Part shown: positions 23,700 through 34,674 of the stretch, piece by piece | Position numbering within the stretch: position 1 is the stretch's first letter | How the letters are laid out: each line of letters opens with the position of its first letter | Assembly (NCBI GenBank): GCA_917880885.1 | Contig: OU862922.1 | Location: 1,550,001 to 1,614,000, forward strand | Length of the DNA stretch: 64,000 bases | DNA from: Limnephilus marmoratus | Lineage: Eukaryota > Arthropoda > Insecta > Trichoptera > Limnephilidae | Direction: 5' to 3' | Position numbers and translations under genes: made by a program | Notes under the pieces: model-generated | Databases searched by the model: none | What the model was told of the DNA's origin: nothing | Seen by the model: the letters and a program-made list of their open reading frames with translations, nothing else

Positions 23700-25583
23700 C
23701 TTTCTCCCACATTCTTCTGACCGTGTGTGTTTATCTTCATAATACCAGTACAGCATCAAATTTTACCACTGATCATAATCTTAATTTATCTTGTATCCAC
23801 ATAGAATATAATGATATACTGATTGAACTAAAATTACTAGATCAAAGTAAAAGCGGTGGACCAGATAAAATACTCCTGTATTTTTGAATAATTGTGCTAC
23901 CAATCTAGCGTATCCTTTATTTTTGCTGTTTAATCATTCTTTACAAACAGGATGTTTTCCTACTAAATGGAAATTCAGCTACCTTACACCTATTTTTAAA
24001 AAAGGGGATAAACACGAGGTGATTAACTATAGACCGGTATGCCTTTTATCAACCATTCCTAAAGTTTTTGAAAAAATTCTTCTTAAAAAAATTATTTTCC
24101 GATTGAACCACGTCATTTCTCCTGAACAACATGGTTTCTCTACTGGTAAATCTACCCTTACTAACTTGTTAATGTATCAAAACTATATATCTGATTCCAT
24201 GTCTAGTAAATGTCAAGTTGACTCTATTTATACCGATTTGAGTAAGGCATTCGATAAGGTTAATCATGAGTTATTGCTGAATAAACTGCATAAACTCGGC
24301 ATAGGTGGTTCACTATATAAGTGGTTTCACAGTTACTTGATCAACAGATTACTGGCTGTTAAAATTGATGGTACATTTTCGTACAAAGTCACTGCTACGA
24401 GTGGTGTTCCTCAGGGGTCACATTTAGGTCCAATCCTGTTTTTATTATTTGTTAATGATGTGTTATATATTTTCAACGATGTTCAAGTATTAATGTTTGC
24501 AGACGACCTGAAATTATTCAAAGCAATCAGAAACATTAATGATTGCCACATATTGTCAAATAACTTGTTGAGATTTATTATATGGTGTCATGATAACCGC
24601 TTGCAACTTAACATAAGCAAATGTCAAATTATGAGGTTTTATCGAATAAAGAATCCAATATTTTTCGATTATTCCATTAACAATATGTCGTTAGTATCTG
24701 TCTCGGAAATTAATGACTTAGGTATTTGGTTTGACACGAAACTCAACTTTATCAAGCATATAGAAATAATAACCAATAAAGCTTTGAAAATGTTGGGATT
24801 TATTTTAAGGGTATCTAGTGATTTCAATAATGTCAATACTGTAAAAACATTATATATGTCACTCGTAAGGAGTCATTTAGAATACAATTCCACGGTTTGG
24901 TCCCCAAATTATGAGGTTCATTCACATGCGATTGAAAGAATCCAAAATAAATTTTTAAGATATGTGAATTTTAAAATGGGCATTCCTAGTGAATGCCTAA
25001 ATTACGATAACGTACTTTCTTCATTAAATTTAATAAAATTATCTGATCGTAGAATCATTTCCGATTTAACCTGTTTGTATAAAATCGTTAATTCAATGTT
25101 TGATACCCCTGATTTATTATATGAAATCTCTTTTCATACTCCAGGCAGGTCAGTCACAAGACAGTACCTACCATATTATTGTAGCAATTCTAAGTCAAAA
25201 AATCAATATTATACTCCTATGCGACGGATTCAACAGCTTGGAAACAAATACTCTGAAGTTGTTGATATCTTTAGTACATCAATTTTATTATATAAGCGCA
25301 CCTTATTGAAGTTTTTTTCATCACATAAGGGAATAATACTTTGATAAAGCTATTAAAATTGTCTAATTCATTGGCAGTATTTTGTCGGCTGAAAGAAAAA
25401 AAAAACTATTTCAGATTTATTATATTTTGTACCTACATACTGTGTGGTTTAAATTCAATACCTAATATTTTTACTTTGTATTTATTTTTGTGCAAGTGTT
25501 TTAAACAGTAGTTTCCTGCACTATTTACCAGTATAATTTTGTTAATATTGTTATATATATGTATGTAAAATCCTAAATAGGCG

Positions 25584-25614
<31 letters not shown>

Positions 25615-25617
25615 ATA
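23700..25617 (+). mobile_element. 5'-truncated jockey/CR1-like LINE with (TAAA)n tail
   Basis: About 1.9 kb: readable coding starts near 23,700, the RT ORF runs to 25,344, and an AT-rich 3' UTR ends in at least seven taaa units (about 25,588-25,617). There is no endonuclease domain in the window upstream, so the copy is 5'-truncated. The inverted-repeat element of 21.3-23.56 kb lies immediately to its left. Confidence 0.85.
23702..25344 (+). pseudogene. LINE reverse transcriptase ORF with one frameshift
   Basis: Encodes the reverse transcriptase that would copy LINE RNA at a nicked target. From 23,884 a 486-codon frame is open: YRPVCLLSTIPKVFEKIL, QHGFSTGKST, TDLSKAFDKVNH (first catalytic Asp), GVPQGSHLGPILFLLF, FADDLKLF at 24,496-24,519 (two catalytic Asp), then a C-terminal region with RSHLEYNSTVWSP and ending KGIIL. 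Upstream, KSGGPDK is in another frame (codons starting at 2 modulo 3) and runs into a stop at 23,885; one missing base near 23,870-23,876 explains both frames. Otherwise the RT core is complete, so decay is recent. The endonuclease is missing. The nearest clade is jockey or CR1-like, judged from motifs only. Confidence 0.85.
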
Positions 25618-25627
25618 TATTAAATTA

Positions 25628-25885
25628 TATTTTTGCGGCACGTTTCAGAGGATAGACGCTTTCAGTATCGCCCTAGTGAAAGACCACCATTCTTAATCGA
25701 AACTTTGCTTAAATGGCTTTATCCGTGTTTGATGACCATGCGAACAGACAAATACTTCCCCACCTTCCTCTTTCTTATCTCCTTCCCCTCCCAACTATAT
25801 TCAGCCTCACAATACAGCCCCATTGGGGATGCTAGGCTAACTGGCTCCAGACGGTTGGACTATTTTGCCGTAGGTACTCACATAA
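25628..25885 (-). mobile_element. Rep-B copy 2
   Basis: Minus orientation, starting next to the LINE tail (cacgtttcagaggatagacg) and ending ...ctggctccagacggttgga. Compared with the copy at 10,982 it has a longer middle part. Confidence 0.7.
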
Positions 25886-26784
25886 AATATTAAACGTTAC
25901 TTTTTTTGTTCAGGTTTGGACGTCAAGACTAATTATTAATGGCTACGTTACGAAAGTTGTTCTTTGGGGATATTTCACCATTATCTTGACAGTCTATTCA
26001 GAGGTTAACGTGTATTTTTGATTTATAAAATTGATCAAATATGTGTAGTGGTTACCTACGAATAGTGGCTACACATGTATCAAATAAATTTGCCGAGTTT
26101 TATATCTTTTGCAATTACTTATTTGTTTATTTATTATATACGTCATCCTGTGGTTAAATTAAGAGGACGTGAAAAACACCCAAAACCATATTATTTAAGG
26201 TGATACACCTTGTCGTGTAAAATTCGAGATCAGTTCCTTATGTAATCTGCGATAAGGTTATTATGTAAACATCCAATTTTTTTTTATTTTGATATATTTT
26301 TTAAAATTTAAATGTTTTAATTTATCGAATGATCGATCGAATTAAACGATTTTTTAATAAATAATTTAATTTTCCACATTATTTAATTAAACCATAACCG
26401 AAATGGGGTTTGTTAGTAGGAGATTTTGCGTTAGTAGTGCTTCATCTTAACTGTTCTTGTAATGAACGTTGATATTTATCCAAAGAAAGCAGTTAATAGA
26501 AACGATCATATTAAAGTATTTGATTAACTTGATCATGCCATGCCTAATTCGGGCTCACCCGACCTTTTCATCTATTCACTTGCATGTCATATATTACTCA
26601 GGCAATTCTAACAGAATTAGCGTACAGAAATAAACTGGCAGAGATATGTAGCGTGCAGTATACGATGACTATAGCACTGTGTTTCCCGACATGGGGCGCA
26701 ATTGAATTAAATGTTTTTGTTAATGAGCAATGCGCATTGATACATTATTTACTTTTTTTTACACATGTATGTTAAAAAATCGCA
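25886..26784. other. No recognised feature
   Basis: AT-rich. A small palindromic zone near 26,325-26,345 (gaatgatcgatcgaatt) is the only structure noted. Confidence 0.4.
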
Positions 26785-26916
26785 TAGTCCAAAAACCATA
26801 TTGGTAATTTTTCAAATGTAGAAAATTTAGACATCGTTAAAGATAATAAGAACATCATTTAATATTAAAAATAAAAATGGTCCCAAATATGATCCCCGGG
26901 GGACACTGCTGGTAGC
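26785..26916 (-). pseudogene. LINE reverse transcriptase crumb
   Basis: On the minus strand SSVPRGSYLGPFLFLILNDV followed by LIIFNDV corresponds to SGVPQGSHLGPILFLLFVND / VLYIFNDV of the LINE at 24.4 kb. This is the RT motif just before the FADD box, whose place is taken by stops and substitutions. About 130 bp remain of what was a copy of the same or a sister family. Confidence 0.75.
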
Positions 26917-28485
26917 GATGAATTCATATAAAATAAAGCATTCCATTTGGGATTGTCATAATCCTACTGACTTCGGGAAATTGGGACCAGCACAAAAAGA
27001 AAATCTTCATAAAAAATCTAACAAATCTTCTGCGGTACTTATGGATAGTCCTTCTTTTACAATAATTTAGGAAGGTGGTATGGGAGGGAATAATTGCATT
27101 TTTCTCATTTTTTAATTCAATCTTTGATTCCACCATGTCTACGTAAGGTCAACTTATTGTTAGATTTTGTACTGCATAGACTGCATACCAATAAAATGTA
27201 AAATTTAACGTTTTTCTCAATTACTAGACATCAAAAATTTCATTGAAAATAACGTCTGAATATTAATTATTCAGTAATTAGTCTCAGAACAGAAGTATAA
27301 GAGCGCGCTTTTGCACTTCTGTATTTAGATGAGTTTGAAGGTGTGTGGAATCAGGTTGTTTGTGTACTTATCATCGAATAAAAGTTTTTTAAATTTAATC
27401 ACTTAAAATATTTTTCAAGGTACGTGCTTTAAATGACATTAAAAATATATTTTTTTTAATTAATTATTTTGGTCGCCCTGGTTCAAAGTTACCGTTTTTT
27501 TCCAAACTTTTTTCCATGTTTTTTGTCTTCAGTGGAGTACAAATAAAAAAACTTCGCAAGTCTTCCCCCCAATTTTACAAGGATATTAATGCTGTGTCTT
27601 TTTTGTACACGGAAAAAAGATTCACGTCAAATATTATCAACTTATCTAGTAATTGCATTTTTAAGGCATGATTGTATTTTTCAACTATTTTTTAGCATTC
27701 TTTGATTCGTACGTATTTTAGAATCTTCCTTTCGTTTAGGTCTGTACCACCAAATGATCGAACGCCAAGAGCGATGTCGCGTCAAATTATCAAAATCCGC
27801 CCCTGTGTGACGCCCCAAAAGCAAGTGGGTTTACCCAACTGCGTTTGATTACGCGCGCCGCCAGATTTCGATCATTTTGGCGGGCTTTTAAATATGCAAA
27901 GTATTTTCAACTACGAAATCAACGTTTAAAAAAACAACTTTTATGTATTTAACTTTGAATGTGAACATTGATAATTTTTTACTGGAATTTTCCTTATTAG
28001 CTCTTTGGGATTCCGCGGCCGACAAAGTGCGGGAACCGCTGGTTAGTGCTTAGTCTAGTGCATTTGTTATTTGAAGCAACCGTTTTTTTTCTGAGTAATT
28101 GTTAACCACAAAATCATGAAATATATATGGCATGGAGATTTTTGAAGCGGGGGGTTTTTGAATGGGGCTTGGCATTAATAAGGTTGAGAAGTACCGATGT
28201 TGATGTACATCCCACGGGAATAGTGAGGAATTGCGACTAGTGGATGCTAGTAGCGGTGGAGTGTGTTGTGGCATGAGGAAAAGGTAAGGGCGGTTGCTTA
28301 ATAGGAGACGGTTGGTTGCAAGTTGTCAGCGGCTGAGGGGTCGCGACATGTCTCGCACAAGTTGTCATTGACCCACTGTGACTGAGTCGAATTTTCAGAG
28401 AGAATTCTGTTCCTCCTACATGCATTTCCACTTAGAGCAAAGTTGTCAACGTGAGGCGCACGGTAATGCGCAAATCATTCATTAT
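26917..28485. other. No recognised feature
   Basis: AT-rich with a GC-richer patch at 27,760-27,890 (gcgtcaaattatcaaaatcc, acgcgcgccgccagatttcg), possibly part of an unknown repeat. No coding signal that I trust. Confidence 0.4.
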
Positions 28486-28660
28486 TTATTAGCAGTTAAA
28501 AACCCACTCTACAGGTTTTTGCTGCTGGACTCTGCTGCACCCAGTGTGAGTGTTAATGATCATTTTATAAATTCAATAGGAACTGGTTCCAAAAATAGCC
28601 GGTTCTTCGGATGTACTGTGATCCAGTGACAGCTAGTCACCGGGACAAAAATAATATGTA
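28486..28660 (-). mobile_element. Rep-H copy 1
   Basis: Minus-orientation copy of a repeat also at 50,525-50,760 and 56,075-56,290. Shared parts include the aaatggtcaccaacac-type segment, ggaaccagttcc with the following aataggatttata, and agcagtaaaaacc. Class unknown; no tail or terminal repeats are obvious. Confidence 0.65.
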
Positions 28661-28682
28661 GCCAGGTGGTATTATTTTTTCC

Positions 28683-29016
28683 AATTTGGGAGGCGGGAAT
28701 GGGTACCGCTGCCCCTGGAACCTTTACTGGATAGCCAACACCTCTGCAATAGGTCACCCCAAGTGGTTCGCTATATTTAGTGATTTAGCAGGGGTGCCCG
28801 GGTTCATGGGGTGAGGTTTGTCTAGGTCTTGGAGGCGGATGACCAGGACACACTGAACCCCAGATTTCTACCCACCCCTTAAACCCTCTTCCTTCCCAGA
28901 ACTCGTTCCTTCCTTTCCTTTAAAAACCCTCCACACAGCATTCCCACAGATGACATAGGCCCTGAGGGAAATAATTTTCCTCAGGGCCTCCTGTGCGGAG
29001 CTTGTATAAAAAAAAT
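28683..29016 (+). mobile_element. SINE-A copy 6 (middle deleted)
   Basis: Begins aatttgggaggcgggaatgg and ends cggagcttgtataaaaaaaa. Compared with copy 1 it lacks the central segment (the tgcgtggcgggacggatcg part); copies at 49,467 and 51,908 share the same deletion, so they form a subfamily. Confidence 0.8.
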
Positions 29017-29471
29017 ATATGTTATTCACAACTGCCAGTTACAATAATAATCATATTATCGTCAATCTCTCCATATCCGGAGAGATACACGAAATTACAA
29101 ATCCCTAGTACTTACGCCTGCCAGGCGATGCTAATCACGTAAGCTGTTAACGTAAGTGGCATCATCTTTTGGCATTGCTTTAATATGGCCCTATTACAAA
29201 AGTACATTTGTATACAAACTCCACGTATTACAACGGTTATGCGTAAGGCGCGCGTCAGAGTTGTACAGGTAGTAGGATTCTAAAATTTCGACCATATATA
29301 TACGTTAGTGTAATAATAACAGATTAATAATATTTGTTTAATTTTTTAAGTACAAAATCGCATTTGTTGAAAGATTGACTGAGATGGAGAGCGAGGGTAA
29401 CACTTTTTCCTTATTTATTATTTTCGAGTATTTATAGAACTCCCTTTTATTTTTAATTTTTTTATGCACAA

Positions 29472-30250
29472 GGGGAATGTATGCGCGGCCCATTTCTGCC
29501 CGTTTTATACAAATCTTAGATTTGGATTTGAGATCAAAATATCCAACCAAACTGAAAAATTATTCTTGTATATTAAATATCTAGTTAGAATGTGAGCTAC
29601 TTTATTTATTTTTGCTTTAAATTATAAGATATAGACTATAGACCATCAAAGATTTTAATGTTTCTGGATTTAGAGGCAATTTGGGCAATTATTTGTGAGT
29701 TAATGAAAAACAATAAAAAAATATTTTACTATATATTTTTCATATAAATATGATGAAATATAAAATAAAAAATAAAAATTAAAAAAAAAACCTTTTTTTA
29801 AGTGTAATAAAAATATAAATTACCTATTTACGGCGGAATAAAAAACAGTCGTTTATATATTAAAATTAATACCCAAAAAATGCATTTTTAAGAATATTTA
29901 TTCATTTATTTTTTCATTGTATTTTAAAAAATAAAAATAAAATTTTAAAAAATAAAAATAATTTTACTAGGTTTATTTAAAAATAAACCTAGTAAAATTA
30001 TTTTTTTAATGTTTTTCTTTTATTCACAAATAAGTTGCCTCCAAAATCATGAAACACTAAAATTTTTAATGGCCTATATCTTATAATTTAAAGCAAAAAT
30101 AAATAAAGTAGCGCACATCCTGACTAGTTATTTGATATACCTTTTGGTAACAAAAATAATTTTTCAGTTTGGTTGGGTATTTTGATCTCAAATCCAAATC
30201 TAAGATTTGTATGAAACGGGCCATGGGCCGCGCATACGTTTCCCTTAACA
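29472..30250. mobile_element. MITE-like element with about 250-bp inverted repeats
   Basis: Left arm from about 29,472 (gtatgcgcggcccatttctg...) and right arm to 30,250, in reverse complement, share aaatcttagatttggatttg, gctttaaattataagatata and more. The centre is itself a palindrome, with ttttactaggtttattt at 29,963 mirrored after three bases. No protein is encoded. It is the same family as the element at 21,283-23,565. Confidence 0.8.
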
Positions 30251-30407
30251 ATATTATTATTTAATTTACATCGAAAAGTCGTCTACCTAAATTTAGGCAT
30301 CGCTCAAGGTCTAAGTCTAAAGCGATGAGACCTGAATATAGGTAGCTATAGTTCGACTGGTTATAGATTATAAAAAAATAAAGAAAAGGCCAAACCTTAG
30401 GAGGGAA

Positions 30408-30832
30408 ACTCCCATTGAGCGCTTTTATAATTACCGTGACGATTCACGGTTACGGTACTATGACGGCAAAAAAGGCAATAAATAAATAAACGTTCCTTAT
30501 CGTTATAATGCTGCAGCTCTAATTTATACATTAAATAATGCTGAGACATACATGATACGTGAGTCTGTTTCCTCCTAAGTACTGCCTTTTCTTTGCGTTT
30601 CATTTTCTTTATACGTGTTAGGGAGATGTATGATAATAATTTTATGTTTCCTTTGAGGGAGGGGTGCAGACAGTTCACAATTTGTCTCATTTTCGACTGT
30701 CGTTATTTAGTGTGTGAGAAACAGCTGCAGCATTATACGTTTAAAAACAAAAGCAAAACAATCAGCGCATTTACATTTGACGTACCGTAACCGTGAGTCG
30801 TCACGGTAATAATAAAAGAGTACAATGGGTCA
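30408..30832. mobile_element. MITE with about 50-bp terminal inverted repeats
   Basis: Left: cccattgagcgcttttataa then ttaccgtgacgattcacggt; right, inward: cccattgtactcttttatta then ttaccgtgacgactcacggt. Length about 425 bp. The frame inside shows no transposase motif. Confidence 0.8.
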
Positions 30833-31096
30833 TCCAAATTATTATTTCAGAAACACCTCACTTTAACGACCTTTAGTCAAATTTAAACATTGCAATAAGT
30901 GGGGTAAACTTTAAATGTCAGCAATTTATTCGGAAATCAATAAGGCAATTGGTAATAAAATGAAATGCAATTTGATTTTCATTTTAAGTACCTACAGAAG
31001 TAACAGTGCCGTAAATAGCCTTTTCTGCGCCCTGTGCGAGCTTCTATAACTGCGCCCTATTTAAGTGGACCCTTATTAGGACTGGACCATATATCT

Positions 31097-31140
31097 CACC
31101 ACAGATTGATAATACCTTCGGAAGGCGAAACAGCTGTCAC
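31097..31140 (+). other. Degenerate hammerhead-like motif
   Basis: ttgataataccttcggaagg cgaaacagctgtc: a cctt-c-ggaagg hairpin stands where stem II would be, followed by GAAA and by acagctgt, which can fold as a tiny stem III before a C. The first core box is TTGATAA instead of CTGANGA, so cleavage activity is unlikely. Confidence 0.3.
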
Positions 31141-31377
31141 GAGAAATAATAATTACACTGCAAAACTTGTTTTAAGCAAACTGGTTTTAAAAAAAATTAT
31201 AACCACTGGAACGACCACTCGAAATAAATAGATTGCTCGCGATTTCCCAGAAGATCATTTTTAAATTTTTCGCTAACATTAAAAAATTCATACCTTCGAA
31301 TTTTAACACCCAACATAAAAACTTATTATAGTACTATGTAACCAATGAACTAACCTGTATATTACCGTTTATCTCAT

Positions 31378-31885
31378 ACTAGCAGACCCGGCCACACGTT
31401 TCTGTGGCTAACGAACAACGCCATTAACCAACCTTTATAAAATCCACACCACCCGCTTGCCAGCTGCCCGCTGCCCGCTGCCTGAATTGAATAATTGAAT
31501 TTATCGGCTTTTCTCTACTATAATAAGCATGTATTATACATATAAACTAATTAACTCGCCCCTAATTATACAATGCTTGCAATGCAACACTGAATATTTG
31601 AAAAGGGAAAATCAAATACCTACTCACTTTAGGACATCTATTTTCCAATTTCTTCCGTAGAACGAATTTCAAAAGTGACTATAATACGCCCGCCAGCCGT
31701 TTTAAATCGCACAAAAACATGTTTTCTTTGAATTTCTCACATAATATACATGTATTATACATATAAACATTCCTCTTCAATCACTCTATCTATTTGTGAA
31801 AACCGTATGAAAATCCGTTGCGTAGTTTAAAAGATTAACGCGCACACACATTTTGAGCGACTTCGTTTTATACTATGTGATGATT
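31378..31885 (+). repeat. Interspersed repeat (unclassified)
   Basis: Begins tactagcagacccggccaca and ends ...gacttcgttttatactatgtga. A start in 'agcagacccggccac' and an end in 'tcgttttatactatg' recur in insect genomes as I remember them. Here there is only one copy, so boundaries and class are tentative. Confidence 0.35.
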
Positions 31886-32067
31886 TGTAGGATTTATAAA
31901 AAAATATATAAAAAAGCGTAAAGTTTATTATTATTTTTAATTGTAAAACTAACGTTTTTAAGACAAGATTTTTTATGCATAGCACAAAGGGTAACAATTA
32001 TTATAAGCAATAATTATCAGCCTGAAACACTCATCCACATTGAAAAATCTTCCGAGAAAAGATACAT

Positions 32068-32139
32068 GACGCCAACGGGACTTGAACCCGTGTCCTCTCG
32101 ATTGCCGGTCGATTGCTCTGACCACTGAGCTATGGCGGC
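32068..32139 (-). tRNA. tRNA-Ala-like sequence (SINE head), minus copy
   Basis: 72 nt with the D arm gctc/gagc, a perfect T arm acggg-ttcaagt-cccgt, and acceptor halves GCCGCCA / TGGCGTC with one mismatch. The anticodon loop CCGGCAA would give GGC (Ala), but position 33 is C instead of the near-universal T, and the anticodon stem has one mismatch. There is an A-box-like tagctcagtgg and a B box ggttcaagtcc. Two identical inverted copies inside an inserted composite argue for a SINE head, not a working tRNA gene. Confidence 0.45.
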
Positions 32140-32647
32140 TTATCTCGTACCCGCCAAATGATTCAATATATGCTAGTGTTTCATTCAACAATTACTGCTT
32201 ATTATATTTTTTCCACCTGAAAACAACCAACTTTATTTTTGCGAGAGAAACATTGTAAGTGTTAAATCCCTCGCTAGGACACGGGTTCAAGTCCCGTTGG
32301 CGTCATGTATCTTTTCTCGGAAGATTTTTCAATGTGGATGAGTGTTTCAGGCTGATAATTATTGCTTATAATAATTGTTACCCTTTGTGCTATGCATAAA
32401 AAATCTTGTCTTAAAAACGTTAGTTTTACAATTAAAAATAATAATTAATATTTGACAAGTTTAAGTATTTCCCCAATAAAAATGAAGACATAATTTGTCT
32501 CGACGCCACCTAGCGAGGGATTTAACACTTACAATGTTTCTCTCGCAAAAATAAAGTTGGTTGTTTTCAGGTGGAAAAAATATAATAAGCAGTAATTGTT
32601 GAATGAAACACTAGCATATATTGAATCATTTGGCGGGTACGAGATAA

Positions 32648-32719
32648 GCCGCCATAGCTCAGTGGTCAGAGCAATCGACCGGCAATCGAGAGGACACGGG
32701 TTCAAGTCCCGTTGGCGTC
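32648..32719 (+). tRNA. tRNA-Ala-like sequence (SINE head), plus copy
   Basis: Identical by eye to the copy at 32,068-32,139 and in inverse orientation. A T-arm half recurs alone at 32,281-32,306 inside the loop. Same reservations about C33 and the stem mismatches; probably a Pol III promoter module of a SINE. Confidence 0.45.
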
Positions 32720-33296
32720 ATGTATCTTTTCTCGGAAGATTTTTCAATGTGGATGAGTGTTTCAGGCTGATAATTATTGCTTATAATAATCGTAAAGTTT
32801 ATAACCGCGCGAATACTGCGTATTATTACTTTGAAACTTTCGTGAGGGGTACTTATTCGAGTCAACATAGAATATTTTTGATTTCTGAATGTTGTCTGTG
32901 GTATACTTGATAATGAAAGGTACATATCTATGGAAAAGGGACTTCATTTTAACCATAAACAGCTGATCAAAAATTAGACCGAAAATATATATTTATTTTT
33001 AACATCGTTCTAAAATAGTCTACGAAGTTTCGGATTTGTAACATTTGTGGTCATTATAGATAAAGCTTTTCAAAAGCTTCGTTTTAAAATAAATAATTGG
33101 CCGGGGAAATGTTTTAAATAATTACAGGCCAATAATTTTATGAAGTAATAAAAATAACTCGAAATAATATTGGAAGAACAATATTGTTTCATTAAAGCAT
33201 CAAGATAATTTGTTTTCTTGTCGAAACAACTCAATAGGTCTCAAAGAAATCGTTTTGTCTTCCTTACTATCATGGTTATAAACATGATCTAAATGG

Positions 33297-33563
33297 TTTT
33301 CGTTATTTGTTTTTGGGGTGTTATGCCGTGTTGCGCTACCTCCTTCTTTAGCCAACGTTTCGGACATCGTTGCAGTGTCCATCATCAGGGCAGATCCGGT
33401 AGATGTGTCTACCGGATGTGTCTACCGGATGTGTCTACCGGATGTGTGTGCGGATCTGCCGGATTTGCCCTGATGATGGACACTGCAACGATGTCCGAAA
33501 CGTTGGCTAAAGAAGGAGGTAGTGCAACACGGCATAACACCCCAAAAACAAATAACGAAAATG
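33297..33563. repeat. Near-perfect palindrome with 13-bp repeats in the loop
   Basis: Arms of about 100 bp (33,297-33,400 and 33,455-33,563) differ at one or two positions. The loop holds the 13-bp unit gatgtgtctaccg at 33,402, 33,415 and 33,428, with a fourth, truncated start at 33,441. Each arm includes ctgatga ... ggaca/tgtcc ... gaaacgtt, a hammerhead-like arrangement of the kind known from Penelope-like retroelements. The short identical frames on both strands reflect the palindrome. Confidence 0.8.
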
Positions 33564-34670
33564 CTTTTGGCCCTGAAAATCTTAAAACTTATATGATCTA
33601 AACGGTGTCAGAAAAAGAAAACACCACGAATTGTATTAAATTCTAAAAGCTACCCACAATATAATTTAACTGTACACCTTTATGTTTATGAAACCGACAG
33701 GTGTAGTTTCCGAGCGCGATTTGAATTTTGTATTTTTTATTAGTTGTTTTTACATGAATCGATAAAAAGCGTGTTGACGATAATGTTTTTAATACTTTTG
33801 CCTAATAAATTATGTGTTGGTTTTTATTTTCTTTGTTATCGGTAAGTAATTTTATTTAAAAAAAACTGAAGGTGAGCCATTTTCGAAACGTTTTTACGAT
33901 TGAGTTCAAAACTTTTATTTTCCAAAAATTATTATTATTTCATTTCGAATTATAAAATTTGACAGTGTATTACATTACCTTTCAAAGAAAGTTTTAGCTT
34001 TCTGATGCGTTCAGAAATATTCCATTTATGTGGATCTTATTGCAAAGCGGAAATATTTTGATATTCCGACTAAACAGGCCCGAGGCCTGAGGGGTTAAGC
34101 TGAAGTGTATCTATTAAGTTTAAGGAGGCTAAGACATCAAAATATAAACATACATATAGGGTGACCATTGACCATGTATTGAAATTTGATATGAAAGGAT
34201 ATATTACGAGTACGTTATTAATTTTAAAAGGACAAAGATGAAAAGAAAACATACGTGCATATGATACATTATGCTATTAATTTTAAAGGAAAAAACATGA
34301 AAAAAATTATACAATATATTATAATTATACGGTAAAAGTTTATGGAATCAAGGGTGCATTTACTTGTAATCTTAATGCGCACAGGTACAAAGTCATGGCC
34401 TAAAAGGTGCCCAAAAAAAGGAAACTTTATCATTAATATATTACATAAATTTATTGTATTTGTATCTGATGAAAAATGTTTTCTTTATATTCGTAATTAA
34501 TGAAACGGGTCCCCACGTTAAGACGCGACTTTCAATTTATATTTTACTCCGATCCAAATATTTTATTGCCTGCGGCGCATTTGCCATTGGTAATAATCTT
34601 TTTTTTCTTAGGCGGAGGATATTGCGATTTTTGAATTATTGAAGTCCCCAGATAGCACACAACGACAGAC
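33564..34670. other. No recognised feature
   Basis: AT-rich non-coding sequence between the palindrome and the satellite. Confidence 0.5.
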
Positions 34671-34674
34671 TTAT

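Larger units (their letters stand above)
31917..32802. mobile_element. Fold-back composite of tRNA-headed SINE, 12-bp TSD
   Basis: The direct repeat cgtaaagtttat (31,917-31,928 and 32,791-32,802) brackets 862 bp. Inside, a minus copy of a tRNA-headed sequence (to 32,191) and a plus copy (from 32,596) form an inverted repeat that extends through aaccaactttatttttgcga-type arms (32,190-32,279 / 32,509-32,597). A third partial copy, plus orientation, sits in the loop (32,276-32,450). Only about 60 bp of the loop is unrelated. Confidence 0.8.

Noticed and set aside
30397..30690. 97-codon minus frame as a MITE-encoded protein
   Set aside because: It crosses the terminal repeat and has no transposase motif; likely chance.
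32068..32719. Two functional tRNA-Ala genes
   Set aside because: C at position 33, stem mismatches, and location in an inserted fold-back composite point to SINE heads.
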